The notes under the pieces are model-generated. The model was not told where the DNA came from, did no database searches, and saw only the letters and a program-made list of their open reading frames with translations. The position numbers were made by a program, and so were the translations under genes. Source: Brachynemurus nebulosus (lineage: Eukaryota; Arthropoda; Insecta; Neuroptera; Myrmeleontidae). Taken from it: a stretch of 64,000 nucleotides of DNA. Numbering within the stretch: the first letter of the stretch is position 1; every line of letters starts with the position of its first letter. The stretch lies in NCBI GenBank assembly GCA_035578155.1, contig JAPWDM010000003.1, positions 71,440,963 through 71,504,962 of the forward strand, in the 5' to 3' direction. Below are positions 1 to 12,258 of this stretch, in pieces.

Positions 1-30
1 ACAATTTGATGTAAATATTATTTTTTCCAG

Positions 31-134
31 AACAAATGTTTTTGTCTGTGAATGGCAACAATATGGACATGAAAGAGGTCGCCATGGTTGTAACCAACCA
101 AAAACATAACGCTATTCGTATGACCCATTGTTAA
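31..134 (+). CDS. Terminal coding exon, PDZ-like C-terminus (partial gene)
   Basis: A polypyrimidine tract ending in ttttttccag (to position 30) is a good 3' splice site. From there one frame (33-134, phase 1 entry) reads into MFLSVNGNNMDMKEVAMVV and ends in ...AIRMTHC at TAA 132-134. The 'xFLSVNG' strand followed by a helix-like 'MKEVAMVV' and a short strand ending the chain resembles the second half of a PDZ domain (the 'ILSVNG ... EAVxLI ... V' pattern). PDZ domains bind C-terminal peptides in scaffold proteins. Upstream exons lie outside the window, so the protein cannot be named. AATAAA follows at 222-227 and again at 406-411, in line with a 3' UTR. The call rests on about 34 residues; a chance open frame after a chance splice site is the alternative. 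Confidence 0.5.
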
Positions 135-221
135 TATTCAATTTGCAAACACCGAATTTAGAAGTAGGACTGACTAATTCATACAAACGAATAATCTACG
201 TATGGGAAACCATAAAAAAAT

Positions 222-411
222 AATAAATGTACAAAAAACTAAAATTAACAAAAACAAAAAAAAAAAAACGATAGACATTTAAAAATTTTGACAGCGCACC
301 ATAATTGTAATTGTTTTTTCATTTTTTATTTTATGTGTTTTTTATACGTTTTGTATAGAGCAGTCCGTCTGTCTATCTGACTGTCTCTGGTATTGCGTTA
401 CGAAGAATAAA
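222..411 (+). promoter_or_regulatory. Candidate polyadenylation signals (222-227, 406-411)
   Basis: AATAAA hexamers lie 88 and 272 bases after the stop codon of the candidate terminal exon at 31-134, suitable distances for a short insect 3' UTR. AATAAA is frequent by chance in AT-rich DNA, so the support comes from the context only. Confidence 0.3.
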
Positions 412-913
412 CATACTTCAATGAATATTTTTTTTTTTAAAATAGGTAATTTAGCTATTTAAAATGTTGATCACGTAGATTATTATATTTTTTACGAGTA
501 TTAAACCATTAACCACTAATTGTTTACGATATAATTGAAAATATTGTTGCCAATAACGTTTAATAATCGAAACGTTTAATAATAAAATAATCAATTGGGG
601 GAAAAAAAATAGGGAAATTTTAACTGAAAAGTCTTCGTAGAAGACAGTTTGTTGATAAATGGTAGGTAGAATACAAAGCGATCGAGTAAATCTTAACATA
701 TAAAAATTAAATATTTGACTTTATTTGTCACGACGCACACAGATGAATTTTCCAGATTTCTTGGCCAAAACCTTTTAATTGATTTTAAAAGTTTAAAAAG
801 CTGAAGGAATCGAATAAAAACTTCTTTAACTTATACTAAAGCTTTATTAGTTTAACTACCATTCACAACTTTGTAACATTTCTGACTAATAAATGAACAA
901 ACAATTTCTTATA
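412..913. other. AT-rich stretch, no gene seen
   Basis: I see only short open frames (the longest 82 codons on the minus strand, without a splice or start context). A 'ccgtctgtctatctgactg' fragment just upstream (about 364-382) is the kind of low-complexity CTGTC motif found in decayed dispersed repeats elsewhere in the window (50.3 and 62.2 kb). Confidence 0.5.
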
Positions 914-1487
914 CAGGGTGTTAGTGAATAAGTGCGAAAAATTTTAACAGATCTAGATTGCTGAGGTTCAAGTAAACACAGATCCGAAAACGCTTAGTTT
1001 CCAAGATACAGGATGTTCAGTTTCTGGTCTTTTTTAATATTTTCCTAAATATTTCAAAATCGTTTTGAGATATTGATACAAAATTTGGGACACGCTATGA
1101 CAGGAAAAATACCCATATTCTGAAGTAGATAGAATATTTCCACTCAAACTAGTGGTGTCCGTAGAGCCATATGATGGCATATTTTTTAAGAATAAAAAGG
1201 CACACCAATGATTTTTCCAATTTGAAAATGTTTTTTCGAATGTTCCACACGTTGTTGATAAAAATGACCTCTTAATATTTTGTCGCTTTTGTAGCCGTTT
1301 TCAAGACAAAAAATAATTTCCAGTTAGTGTTCGTATCAAAAACCCGGTATGGGCTATCTAATAGCCCATCTTCTCTCTACCTGGGAAACTAAGCGTTTTC
1401 GGACCTGGGTTTATATGAACTTTTTTACATAAAAGAACCTCACCTATCACCTGTTAAAATCTTTCGTACTTATTCACTAACACCCTG
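914..1487. mobile_element. TA-type MITE with ~100-bp terminal inverted repeats
   Basis: The left end CAGGGTGTTAGTGAATAAGT and the right end (read inverted) share about 40 near-identical bases, then weaker pairing, then a second strong block around CCGAAAACGCTTAGTTTCC. The arms are therefore about 100 bp and imperfect. The element is flanked on both sides by TATA (910-913 and 1488-1491), giving a TA or TATA target duplication. No coding sequence remains in the 574 bp. The CAGGGTGTT ends and TA target suggest a nonautonomous Tc1/mariner-superfamily element; the exact family is unknown to me. Confidence 0.85.
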
Positions 1488-1491
1488 TATA

Positions 1492-2460
1492 TCTAATAAG
1501 TACTTCAATTCTTTTGGCTATTCATTCAATTTACAATCTTTCTTATAATATTTTCTTGAAATATCCGTTATACAAGAATTTGATGTACTAGAAGGTTATT
1601 AAACACATCTTTGTTTCTTTTAGCGGACAACTACTTTTGTTTATAATCAAATATAAATTCCGATAATATTTTTTTTGATCTGTCTGTTAAATCATCCTCA
1701 ACAGCGAAAAAAGTTTGAATTACAGTCTCTGCAACATTCAACTAATTATCGACGACATACATATAATGCGATTCTCAGAAGACCTCAGAAACCTAAGGAT
1801 ATAGAAAAAAAAATATTTAAAAAAAATGTTCCTATTTTTTAATTATAACTCTTAAATATCTAATAAGAATCATAGTAGCACATATTAGCAAGTACATTTA
1901 TCATACCTGAGATGTCTTACTTTATTATATTCTTTACAAAGTCGTCCGATTTTAATGAATTTGTTAACTTTATAGTTTAATAAAATCAATAATTACCTGA
2001 AATTTACGTTATAAATTAGTTTTGCTCTGTTTTTTGGAAACAAATAAAAAAAAAAATACAAATCCATTTCAAATACACAGATACACACCCCTAGGTTCAA
2101 AACCCACGATGAAAGTTACACCAAACACTTTTGAAACACGATACTTTTTTTGATAAGCTCAACTTTATATCGTTTTCACTTGTTGTTTATGAGGCGATAC
2201 TTTATAATGGTAAATAACAGTTAAAACATTCGTTTAAAATTTTACGTGGGCTATTATTCGATTCAAGGAACCAATAAGATTTAAAAAATTAAGTTACTTG
2301 ACCAATATGGCTGACTTCATATATTAGAGTTTTGACCACAAATATTTGAAAATCCGCCTGTATGCGACAACGGAGCTAAAACAAACGACGGGACGTATCA
2401 TTTTCAAATTTTGAAAAAAATGGACGTTATATTAAAACTGATACCTAGAGTCCTAGAATC
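1492..2460. other. AT-rich stretch, no gene seen
   Basis: No open frame, splice pair or inverted repeat that I can support. The sequence is A/T homopolymer-rich and looks like unconstrained intergenic or intronic DNA. Confidence 0.5.
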
Positions 2461-2699
2461 TTAGAAAGGACCCAAAATAAATGGCTGGTTGGATTCGAAT
2501 TAAATTTTGGTCAAATAGTATTAAGATCCTGTATAAATGTATGTAAGATTAAAATTGCCCTATAAGGTTCACAAGCTAAGAAACGCCCAAAATAAAGGCC
2601 TGGACAGATTTTAATCAAATTTTACTCAAATATTGCTAAGGCTTCGAAGTTAATAAGAGTTCAAAAATTGTTTTACAAGGCCATGGCAACAAAAAATGT
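2461..2699. repeat. Degenerate tandem pair (~116-bp period)
   Basis: Two adjacent units start with TTAGAAAGGACCCAAAATAAA (2461) and TAAGAAACGCCCAAAATAAA (2577). Both continue through a 'gGAttttaATcAAATTTTggTCAAATA..gctAAG' core. They match in order but with many substitutions, so the duplication is old. No function is apparent. Confidence 0.6.
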
Positions 2700-3345
2700 A
2701 TCAGAAATTAAAGTACTCTTAAAATTACCAGTATAGTTATCTACGAGAAGTTCTCAAGGTATGGGAATTAGATACGCATTGAAATATGCATATGGCTACT
2801 TTAGAGTCGTTGGGGCCAAGTGGAGCACCATAAAGAATTTCCGAATATCTGATTTGAAATTGAGGTGAGGTCGAAATTTGACCCCCAGGAATATCGGATG
2901 TAATTAACCTCGGGTGTAGACAGCTTTCTGGCTATTATTATGATAAATTTTACATGATAATACTAAAGTTATAACCCGAATTAATTTTCATTTATTATGG
3001 AGTATCCTACTCAAAAAATAATTTACATTTCCTTCCCTTTCCCACTAATTGAAACAGGTCTCTTGTTTACATAATTTTGTATAGTAAACAACAGTAATTA
3101 GATACACCTATCGGTTTTAGAATTATATTACTATTGTTATCATATTCGTCATAGTTTTTCCCTAGTGTGTATAATACAAACAATAACAATATTTGTCACG
3201 GGGTATCTAGCTCAATGTATTAAATGCGCAAGCTAAAAACAACTTTTTTACCTACATCTGCATTTATCTTTGTTTATCATATTAATAGATAGAAATTCAC
3301 TCACTCAGTCATTTAAAAAGATAATTACTTCGTTTGGTTGGTAAC

Positions 3346-3385
3346 TATATAAATAACACAATCTGTGTTCCCCTCACCTCAGTTT
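3346..3385 (+). promoter_or_regulatory. TATA box and initiator, possible core promoter
   Basis: TATATAAATA at 3346-3355 is followed by CCTCAGTTT with the initiator A at 3381. The TATA element is thus about 33-35 bases upstream of an arthropod-type TCAGT initiator, close to the expected spacing. No coding exon follows; the next recognisable feature is the duplicated block at 3494. It could be a real promoter of a noncoding transcript, the U3/R part of a decayed LTR, or chance. Confidence 0.3.
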
Positions 3386-3493
3386 CTGTGGGTCTTTTGT
3401 GCTTGTGTTATAATATTTGTACATTTTGTTCAAATTTCCTGGCAACCTTACAAAAAATTAGAAAAAGACAGAAAGGAGCAACACTTATCTAAA

Positions 3494-4350
3494 CCACAGT
3501 TTAAATAACAGTTTGTTTCACAAACAGTTACGAAACGAGGTGACATAAGAGTGTACGTTTGGAATACAAAAATTCCAAGGGTTATCCATGTTATGTAAAT
3601 AATGTATAACATTATGCATAATAATGCAGTGAAAATAATTTTATATTTAGAAAAACAAATTTGCAGATCAAATTATTTAGTGAAAATTTACAATTGATAA
3701 TTATGTAAATTATTTAAGTACTATGTCTGGTTTTTTTAAAATTTTTAAGAACGTTGGCAGTGCAATATTGACTGTCATTAAATTTTTATTATTGCTATTG
3801 CTATTTTCTTGAAATTTTAGTGTTTTGTGACCTGTAAGATATTTTTGATATTTAATTATTATGAAATTATGAAATGTCTTGGCTTGAAATGTCTGGTGAT
3901 AACTCTTGTGTTACTAAATTTTGTTTAAATAATTCAAAAGAAAATTTCAGTTTATGTTTTTTCTGAGTGTCGTTTGATCCGGATTTGTAAGTACTATTTT
4001 ATAATTTGAATGGTTATGTAAAAATAAATATACGTTAAATAATAATAATTAATATTTTATAATATTTCATCTAATATTATAGATTTCGACAGTGGTTGGT
4101 GCTAATAGGTCGTGACAATCTAAATTTTCGTGTTGAGTACTGTCATCAATTTCGTGTTTGCTCAATTCATTTTGAAAAAGTTACCTTTAGTTGTACATAT
4201 AATTTAACATGACCACTACAAAGCATAAACACATACAGTCACATAAGCAAAAAAAGATGTGCTTAATTGTTTTTTTACGTATATCAAAAAAAGACAGAAA
4301 GTGCGTTTCGCTATTGTCTACAGTAATAATAATCTTTCATTTATTCTGTG
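3494..4350. repeat. Direct duplication, copy 1 (~0.85 kb)
   Basis: This block begins CACAGTTTAAATAACAGTTT and runs collinearly with 5730-6631 through several landmarks: ATTCCAAGGGTTATCCATG, the palindromic ATAACATTATGCAT, GACAGTGGTTGGTGCTAA, and a distal AGAAAGTG block. Divergence with small indels is obvious along the whole length. Neither copy has coding potential. It may be a segmental duplication, or the paired ends of an element whose middle (4351-5729) has decayed. The ends do not show clear TG...CA LTR termini. Confidence 0.8.
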
Positions 4351-5729
4351 ATCTAACATAATAACAAAATAATTTTATGGTTTCAATCACGTTTTAATCT
4401 CCCTTTCTGATCACTTAGCTCTGATATTGCGTTTAATTTGGAACATACGGTATAGGAATGAATACGTATATAATTATTAAAGCGTATGAAACTATTGCAA
4501 TTTTTTATTAATCGCAACAACTGTGTTTTTTGAGTGGCAAACATTAACACATCAAAATTATTGAATTGATTGAGCAAATATAAAAAATCTCTTTTTTTTT
4601 TAATTTTCCAGTTTTTTTCCTTTATTCAATGTTATTTAAAATCAATAGACAAATACAATGTAAATGAATTGTATAGCGAAATTTTTGAATTGAAATAATT
4701 TTTGAAGTACCTACACAAGTTCAAAATTATTATTGAATAGCTTTTATCAAAATAATGGAAATACTAGGTGTTCTCAAACAAACAAAATGTTCCTAAAAGT
4801 TAATTTCAAAAACCCGTCTGACCAAAATGTTTGCATACCTTACTGGGTCAAAATAACGTATTTAAGACGTTTCAGTCAAGAACTATAAAGAAATATAGCT
4901 CGCTCTCTGTTTAGATGCAATAGGTACTACACAATATATAATGTATACCTGCGATACCTATTGTGCCTACACAGAGAGCAAACTACGTTGGTTTATGTAG
5001 CTTCTTACGTATGTTCCGTGTAATTTTAATCATACCTACGGACCTACCTACCTATCAATTTGATATTAAATTTTCTAAATAAAAGAATTTTCCTCAAGAA
5101 ATAAATTTTTTTTAAAAATACCTAAATTTAGGTTTAATTAATAAATCAAACTTTTTAAATTAAGCTCCGCAATTCGATTGTTACAGAACTACAGTGTATT
5201 TCACGTATTGAAACATTGATTAGAACAATGTAGAAGCTTGATCTCTTGAAAGTACATTGTGAATTCTATATACAGCGTGTCCCTAATAAAATTTCCCATA
5301 AACGGTGAAAGATACAGTGCCGGTTAAATTAGATAAATCGCCGCAGAGGCACCGAACGCGTCCAAAACTAGCTCCAAACTCCCAAAATTTCCAAACTCAT
5401 AATTTAATCAAAACTGTATTTCTCAAAATATACAAAATCCTCATCATACTGATAAGTGATAATTTTACTAGAGACACTGTGCATATGTAGTAAATAAATT
5501 CGGCTCTAATAACTTCAGTTATAACGACGGTTTTGGAAATAACAACCATATTTTATGAATACTTATACGAAAATTTTATTGCAGCTATAACAACGAAGTC
5601 AACATTAACAAATGTAAAAATTACAGTATATTATAGAGCACAATTACAAGACCATAGTTCAAATCAATTAAAAATGGTCGGACGTCATAAAACAAATGCA
5701 ACAAATGAAGCAAACTTAGACAGACCTAT
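4351..5729. other. Spacer between the two duplicated blocks
   Basis: No convincing gene. It holds a small hairpin (4896-4985) and a lone TATACAGCGTGTCCC end-like motif near 5271-5285 with no partner that I found. The open frames of 60-70 codons in it lack start or splice context. Confidence 0.45.
4896..4985. repeat. 90-bp imperfect hairpin (mini-MITE or pre-miRNA-like)
   Basis: Arms 4896-4928 (TAGCTCGCTCTCTGTTTAG...) and 4953-4985 pair at about 25 of 33 positions around a 24-base loop. The size and mismatch spacing are in the range of a miRNA precursor. However, the ends read TA|GCTCGCTC and, inverted, TA|GTTTGCTC, so a very short TA-flanked MITE explains it equally well. I see no promoter evidence. 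Confidence 0.4.
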
Positions 5730-6631
5730 AGCACAGTTTAAATAATAGTTTGTTTCACAAACAATTACGAAACGAGATGACGTACGAGTGTTATTTGGAA
5801 TTCAAAAATTCCAAAGGGTTATCCATGTTATGTACCTAAATAATGCATAACATTATGCATACTAACACAGTGAAAATATGATCACTAAAGTAAATTTAAT
5901 TTAGAAAAATAAATTTGCAGGTCAAATTATTTTGTAAAAATTTACAGCTGATAATTATGTAAATTATTTAATTTTGTCTAAGTTTCACTGACTTTTTTAT
6001 AATTTTTAACAACGATGGCAGTGGAATTTTAACTGACAATAAATTTTTTTTATTTAAAGCTTGTCATCAGTTATTTTTGATATTTCCTTGTAATTTTAGT
6101 GTGTTTTGTGATCTGTAAGATATTTCTAATATGTATTTAATTATTATGGTGGCTTAAAATGTCTGGTAATAACTCTTGTGCTGCTAAATTTTGTTTAAAT
6201 CTTTCAAAACAAAATTTCAATTTATGTTTTTTCTGAGTGCCGTTTGATGCAAATTTTTAAGTATTATTATAATTTGAATGCTTATGTACAAATACGTTAA
6301 ATAATAAATAATTATTAATATTTTATAATAATTCAGTTAATATTTTCGATTTCGACAGTGGTTGGTGCTAATAGGTCGTGACGATCTAAATTCTCGTGTT
6401 GAATACTGTCATCAATTTCGCGTTTGCTCAATTCATTTTGAAGAAAGTTGTTTTTAGTTGTTCATATATAATTTAACATGACCATTATCAACCCTCAATT
6501 TCACATGTACAAACACATACAATCACATAAGTAAAAAAGGACATACATAATTGTTTGTACTTGTATCAAAAAAGGATAGAAAGTGTGTTCCGCCACTGCC
6601 TATGGTAATAATCTTTTATTTATACTGTGCC
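5730..6631. repeat. Direct duplication, copy 2 (~0.9 kb)
   Basis: Same orientation as 3494-4350 and collinear with it. Compared with copy 1 it carries small insertions, for example a 'ccctcaatttcacatgta' insertion near 6490. No open frame is conserved between the two copies, which argues against a coding role. Confidence 0.8.
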
Positions 6632-9600
6632 TATAGTTTTCTATCCCTATTCCTTTTGTTATTTTTACATTAGAATGACAACAATACCTTAAGATTGTAT
6701 CTACGTCTAATCTTGCTTCAGTTCTTAATGATGTCAGATCATTTTTACTCTATTATTGATTGCAGATACGATAAACAAGGGTAATTCATCAAACAGTACA
6801 CAAGATATTTGACAATTCATGCATTTGTCAATTTTTACTACAAGCAAATTTGGATAAGATTTGAATAACATACATCAATTAAAAAAAAACGTTCAATTTG
6901 GTCTATTAACTGAAGACGTGAGTGGATAAAGGTGTTATGTACCATTTTTTCAAAAAGTCATTTTTTACAAAGTTCTGAAATATTCTATGCCGAAGTATCA
7001 TATATAAAAATTTGGTTTTATTACGTCCAATAGTTTTGTAGAAATTCAATAATAAACATGTGCTATTGCATGGGAAGTAAGTACTTATGTATGTAAATAA
7101 AAACTTTCAAACGCTACTATCACTCATGTCTGCAACTGTTCTATGTACCTACGAAACCCTAATTGTGCGAGCCCGACTCACTCTTGGCCAATTTTTAAAC
7201 ACGCAAATTAAAAAAAATTGAATTTTAAATTTTTAAAAGTCATGCTCTGATAACACTGTATTCAAAATTCCAACCAATATTTACATTACAAATTATTTTA
7301 ACCTGCGGTATTAAATATAGTCGAGCAAATTATAAAATTTTCACATCATGTACGAAAAATAAATTGGAATTTTCACAATATTTATTTTTTTGACCTTTCG
7401 GCGAAATGTTTCAACGCTAAATTGTTGGTAAATAAACTCAAAAATACACCACATAGAGATAGATACGAAAAGGTTAAAGATAAAATTACTAATTTATACA
7501 TTCATAATATAAAAATACATGTGTACATCAGATATATCTATCCTACTCTGACTTAATATAGTTTGGGATATTATTTGTCTCTGTCTTCACATTTGACTCA
7601 ATGTTGCACAACTTCCCTTAATGTTATCCTGTTAAATGATGCATAAACACAAATGTTAAATAATAAATATAATATTATTATACTTTATAATATTAGCTAT
7701 ATCTACAGAATGTACCAAACACAGTGTGATCTAGGTATATGTAGGCTAGCTATATCCGGCGACATCAATGTTGTTGAATGCAAGAATTTTTGCTGCCTAA
7801 TGTGGAAAAATAACTATTACGAAGCATCAGCAAGCCTCAAAATGAATAGAAAAGGAAAGTAAGATTGACATTAAGGCCGTTTTAATCCTGATTTCTGAAA
7901 CGATATCGAACGATTGGAAACGTCGTTCAATAACGCCACTTCACTGCGTGTAACATTTTTAAGTCTCTCAGATTAGCTCTCTCTCTCAGCATATTTCCAT
8001 AAATAACTCACAGATGGCGTTAATGATAGGTATAAACACACGAAACGATAAATATGTTTTGAAGCTTTACATGCCTTTTTCTCGAAACTACGTTTCCCAA
8101 AACGACTGACTTGAAATTTTACCTGTAAATTCTTAGATACATTATCTAAAGTGATACCTACATCAGTACACCCAAAAGTGCCTAGCCGCCCTTGAAATTT
8201 GAAAATGTCCCGAAAATTTGCAGGAAAACGGCACTAACGATTTTGAATAACTTTTAATCACATACAATAGAACTCATTTGTGATCTAACAAAACAATTCA
8301 TATGTCGGAGAAAAATCGGAATATTGAGATATAGGGCATCGAAAAAGGGTCTGCCCTGGCTGAGGGCAGGAAATAATTTACCGCAGCCAATTTCGCCTAC
8401 CTCCGGTGACAAGCTATTTCTTCGCCTTCATTATCTATTAATGATAATGTTATAGGACCAGGTGCTGTACGAATATTTGAACAGTTTATTTGTTTCATTA
8501 GTTTTTAGATCATTTTGTTTTTATTTTACTTGTTTACTTGTTATAATTTTATTTAAAATGTTGGAATGTGTCTGGTACTTTCTGTACATGTAATATACAC
8601 TAATGTGCTCTTTAATTTAAGCATGACATGAAAAATATATATAATATGCTGATTATATTCCACTCTATATACTTGTAATTAATATTAAAATATAATATCT
8701 ACCAGTTTTATAAAAATAAACATTCATAAGTACATGTGTATACAGCTGTTTACGATAGTTTACGATACTTTACGTCAGAGATGTAAGATTAAATGCAACA
8801 GACATATTGCAGATGAGAGAATATACATATCCTGATAATCCTGGTATAGCCTTACAATTCTTTTCAGTGCTATTTATATTTCTAGAGTGTATGTTAATTC
8901 ATATCAGTCCAGAAAAATTTACAAATATCTTCTGTTTTTTACTTTCCTGTCTATATAGGCTATATAGCGAAGCTATAACTCTACACGGAAAGAAAATTCA
9001 TATAAAAATTACTGTGCTCAGCACTACAATCGACGTGTAAAAGGCGAACATATTCAATTTTGTACGGTAAAAATATAAAAATTATAATTAATCATAGAAA
9101 ATTTAAAGGATAGAATATTGTTTCCGTAATATTAGCTCCGTAAAATTTGTAAAACAGCACAGTAAAAAGTTCCATTGCCGACAAAAAAATATTTTTTAAT
9201 TGTTTTTCTTACAAAAATTACCAGGCTGTATTATAATATTTGAAATGCTATCTGCTAATAGTAGAAAGAACAAAAGAGAAAGAAGGTTGTGTGTGTTGTG
9301 AACGCTGTTGAAATGTACCTCACTCATAGCAAGTCACATAGCCAACCATAGGTGTGGACGACCAACTTGGTCGGACGGGTTGGACCAAGCACCTTGATTC
9401 ATTAGACTGTCTTACAAGCAGCAAGAAGTATTAATAACACTGTCGTAGAGGACGGGGATGTCACCGTTTAATTCATCATTTTGTTACTTCACTATCTTTA
9501 GTATTAGAATATATTGTTGGCAATCGTTTTTGTATGCATCATAAAGTTCTTACAGGTACCGCCCAAGCAACATAAGTTGCGGGTCAGATGCGCAAATGAA

Positions 9601-11190
9601 AGAGTACGACAACAAGAATTTAACTATAATATATATTCATAAAAGTGTGATAAAAGTTGTGGTAGCACATTAAATTTTACCATGCTAGCACATATTTTTT
9701 ATTTTGGTCGTCGATCACGCACGCATTATAAGAGAGCATGGTAATTCTTCTGAAATTTTATCTACAAAAATTATATGATTTTTCTCTCCGTGTAAGGGAG
9801 AGTATGATAGCCAGACCAATTTGAGCAACTGCGAGTTTCAACGGATCTTAACCTTTTTGGGGCCTAAAGAACCCAGGAAATGTTACATTAATAAAAATGT
9901 TCCGGGCGCTGAGGCTTTAAGCGAACTTAGTATTGGAAAAATTTTCGAAGGACTATTTGACATAATTATGTTTAACGTAGTTTTTTTCACTTTTACCGTG
10001 AGAAAAAAGCTAGAACAGATTTGACATCAAAAAAATTTCGAAAACTTAACATGGCAAAGTGAAACAAATTTTATTAATATTGGTAAATTTAATTGGTTTC
10101 AAAACCCTACTAACGAAATATTACATAATAATATGAATTTTACTAATTTACGTTATTCGTTAAAATGTCTTATCGTATTGGATTCAAATTTATTCGAAAA
10201 AATATAAACCTCTCGTGTAATAATAAGTGAACTAAAAACAATAAATTATCTGACATAATATAAAATATCTTGATCGTTTATGCATATATTATTCATTATT
10301 GGTTGTCCGTAAGCTTTAAGGTTCCTCGGTACTGAAAACGAATTTTTGTTCCAATTGCTTTTAGAACATCCTATCTAATAACCATTTCTAGCAACATAAA
10401 TCATATCTGAATTGTTTAGTTTACATTTTGTTACTATTAATAACGAAATACTGCATCTTTATAAAAAGAACAACATAGATTCTCTTAAAATAAAACCACA
10501 TATATTTCACTTGCACCACAACTATATACTCCATCCACTGATGGTCTATTCCCCTTACCGTATATTGTTCTCCTCTCGACTCCCTCTGACAACCAAGAGT
10601 TCGTTGAAGCACTGTGTTATATAATACTTTATTCTCATAAATTCTTGTCTGTCTACTTTACTGCAACTCTTCAAGAATGTTTTAACTTCTTTTTTCTCTT
10701 TGCCAAACTGTGCTTTTTAATATTCGTTTTCTGTGCTGTCAAAAAATCTGACGTGAAACAAACCAAAAATGAAAAAAGTAGCAGTAACCAACCAAGCGAG
10801 AGGCGTACAGGGGGTGGTTGACTGACATAAACCAAACAGTTACCATAGCTGCCCTTAAGATACGATTATTTTCAAAGTAAGTACACGCGGAATTGAAAAT
10901 ATTTGCAATCCTTGGAACGTTTATCCTTTGTTTTATTTTTCTATTGTTTGCGATATGTAGTTGAATAAGATGGTTGGATTTTTAATTCAAAATCAACATT
11001 TTAAATACATCTTCGAGTCAAGCCGTAGTAGCAAACAACAACGTAGTTATATCTAAAAGATGAGATGAAACAAACCAACATGAAAAAAAATATTTATCTA
11101 ATGCCAGGTGAACAAAAAATAACGTTCAATGTATATAGTAGCATTGGGGTAAGATATTACGCAGAACCAAACAATTTGCTTGTCATTCTG
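6632..11190. other. 4.5-kb stretch without a supportable gene
   Basis: Only short open frames (up to 77 codons) are present, none with both start context and splice context. A slightly GC-richer patch at about 8185-8420 and another at about 9330-9410 ('gaccaacttggtcggacggg') look like decayed repeats. A GTACCGCCC patch follows a ttcttacag at about 9555. None can be assigned. Confidence 0.45.
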
Positions 11191-11195
11191 ATATA

Positions 11196-12079
11196 GGGTA
11201 AGTGCGGGAGAGATGCCGCAGTAGCCATAGTTCGTCCGTTGATTGATAGATAGCGCTATTAATGGATTATATGTTTAAAATAAGTTACTTATTTAAGCTG
11301 TATATGGTAACATTAATTTATTAGTCCATCAGTTTAGTAATTATCCAACTTTTTATTATTGAAAGTAAGATTTTTAACATAATATTTTATCAAGCATTTA
11401 ATTCATTAGAATTTAAGAAGGTATATTTCATTGTTTTAATGAAAATGAGTTTTTTTATTAATTTAGGTATATTTTAAAAGTACTGTATGAAATTTTAGGT
11501 TAGAATTCCACACTATGCTTGCGATAGGAACATGCGGCATCTATCCCAACAAAAAGGAGAGATGCCGCATTTAAAGTTGGTATAGATGCCGCATCATATT
11601 ACATGTTAAAAACATAGACTTATATACCTTAATTATGGAATTTTTTTGGACTGTAAATTATGCCACGTAAATATAAAAGATCTATTAATGGATCAGGAAG
11701 AGCCCTCATATTAGTGAAGATAATGAAAATAATGATGATTGCCTGTGTACTGAATGTTTTGAAAGGTACTCAGAAACAAAAAAAAAGTTGACTGGTTAAG
11801 ATGTATAAAGTGCCAAAAATGGTTACATATGAACTATGCGGCGTCTCACTTTCTTTGATGCGGCATCTCTCCCATAGGTGTGGGAGAGACGCCGCTTTGC
11901 AGGCTCTACAAAAATGTTAATTATGAATCCTTTATCACTCAAAATTTAAAATTATTTATAAATAGTTTTAAAGAACAATGTTTACATTTATTGTGTACCA
12001 AATTTCAAATCAATTAAATGCATACTTTAAGAATTACCAAGTGTTTTCAAAATGTGCGGCATCTCTCCCGCATTCACCC
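11196..12079 (+). mobile_element. Internally deleted pogo-like DNA transposon with GGGTRARTGCGGGAG ends
   Basis: The left end GGGTAAGTGCGGGAGAGATG and the inverted right end GGGTGAATGCGGGAGAGATG match at about 25 of 27 positions and are flanked by TA (11194-11195, 12080-12081). That is the TA target duplication of the Tc1/mariner/pogo group. Inside are a short start-like MPRKYKRSINGSG and a cysteine-rich remnant. At 884 bp it is a deletion derivative. The GATGCCGC core of the ends recurs inside at least five more times in both orientations (near 11533, 11560, 11580, 11859, 11885), possibly as extra transposase-binding sites. Confidence 0.85.
11660..11843 (+). pseudogene. pogo-type transposase remnant: N-terminal stub and PHD-like zinc finger
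   Basis: ATG at 11660 opens MPRKYKRSINGSG, like the first residues of pogo/Tigger-type transposases. After a frame change the sequence reads SEDNENNDDCLCTECFERYS and then, one more frame over, DWLRCIKCQKWLHMNYA. The CxCxxCF ... W..C..C..W.H spacing is the PHD-like zinc finger often found at the C-terminus of insect pogo-like transposases. The DNA-binding and DDE catalytic core between the two ends is missing, so the copy cannot make transposase. Frame breaks at about 11700 and 11790 show decay after the internal deletion. Confidence 0.65.
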
Positions 12080-12258
12080 TAATAGTCGGTAAGAGCAAAT
12101 ACACAGACAGGTGTATACGGGATATACAGGTTGTTCCCAGGTGAACTAAGTAGGAATTCTTCAAAATGAAAATTTTTTCTTAAATTGCAATTGATATAAG
12201 AGCCTCATTTTTGTCAGAAACCCAGTCAAACTACCTATTTTGAACATCTAAATCAATT

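Noticed and set aside
3194..3452. Possible solo LTR (TGTCACGGGG ... CTTACA) containing the TATA box
   Set aside because: The start looks LTR-like, but I found no flanking duplication, no primer-binding site and no second copy.
5271..5290. Left end of a CAGGGTGTCCC-type element (TATACAGCGTGTCCC)
   Set aside because: No matching right end found downstream within several kb.
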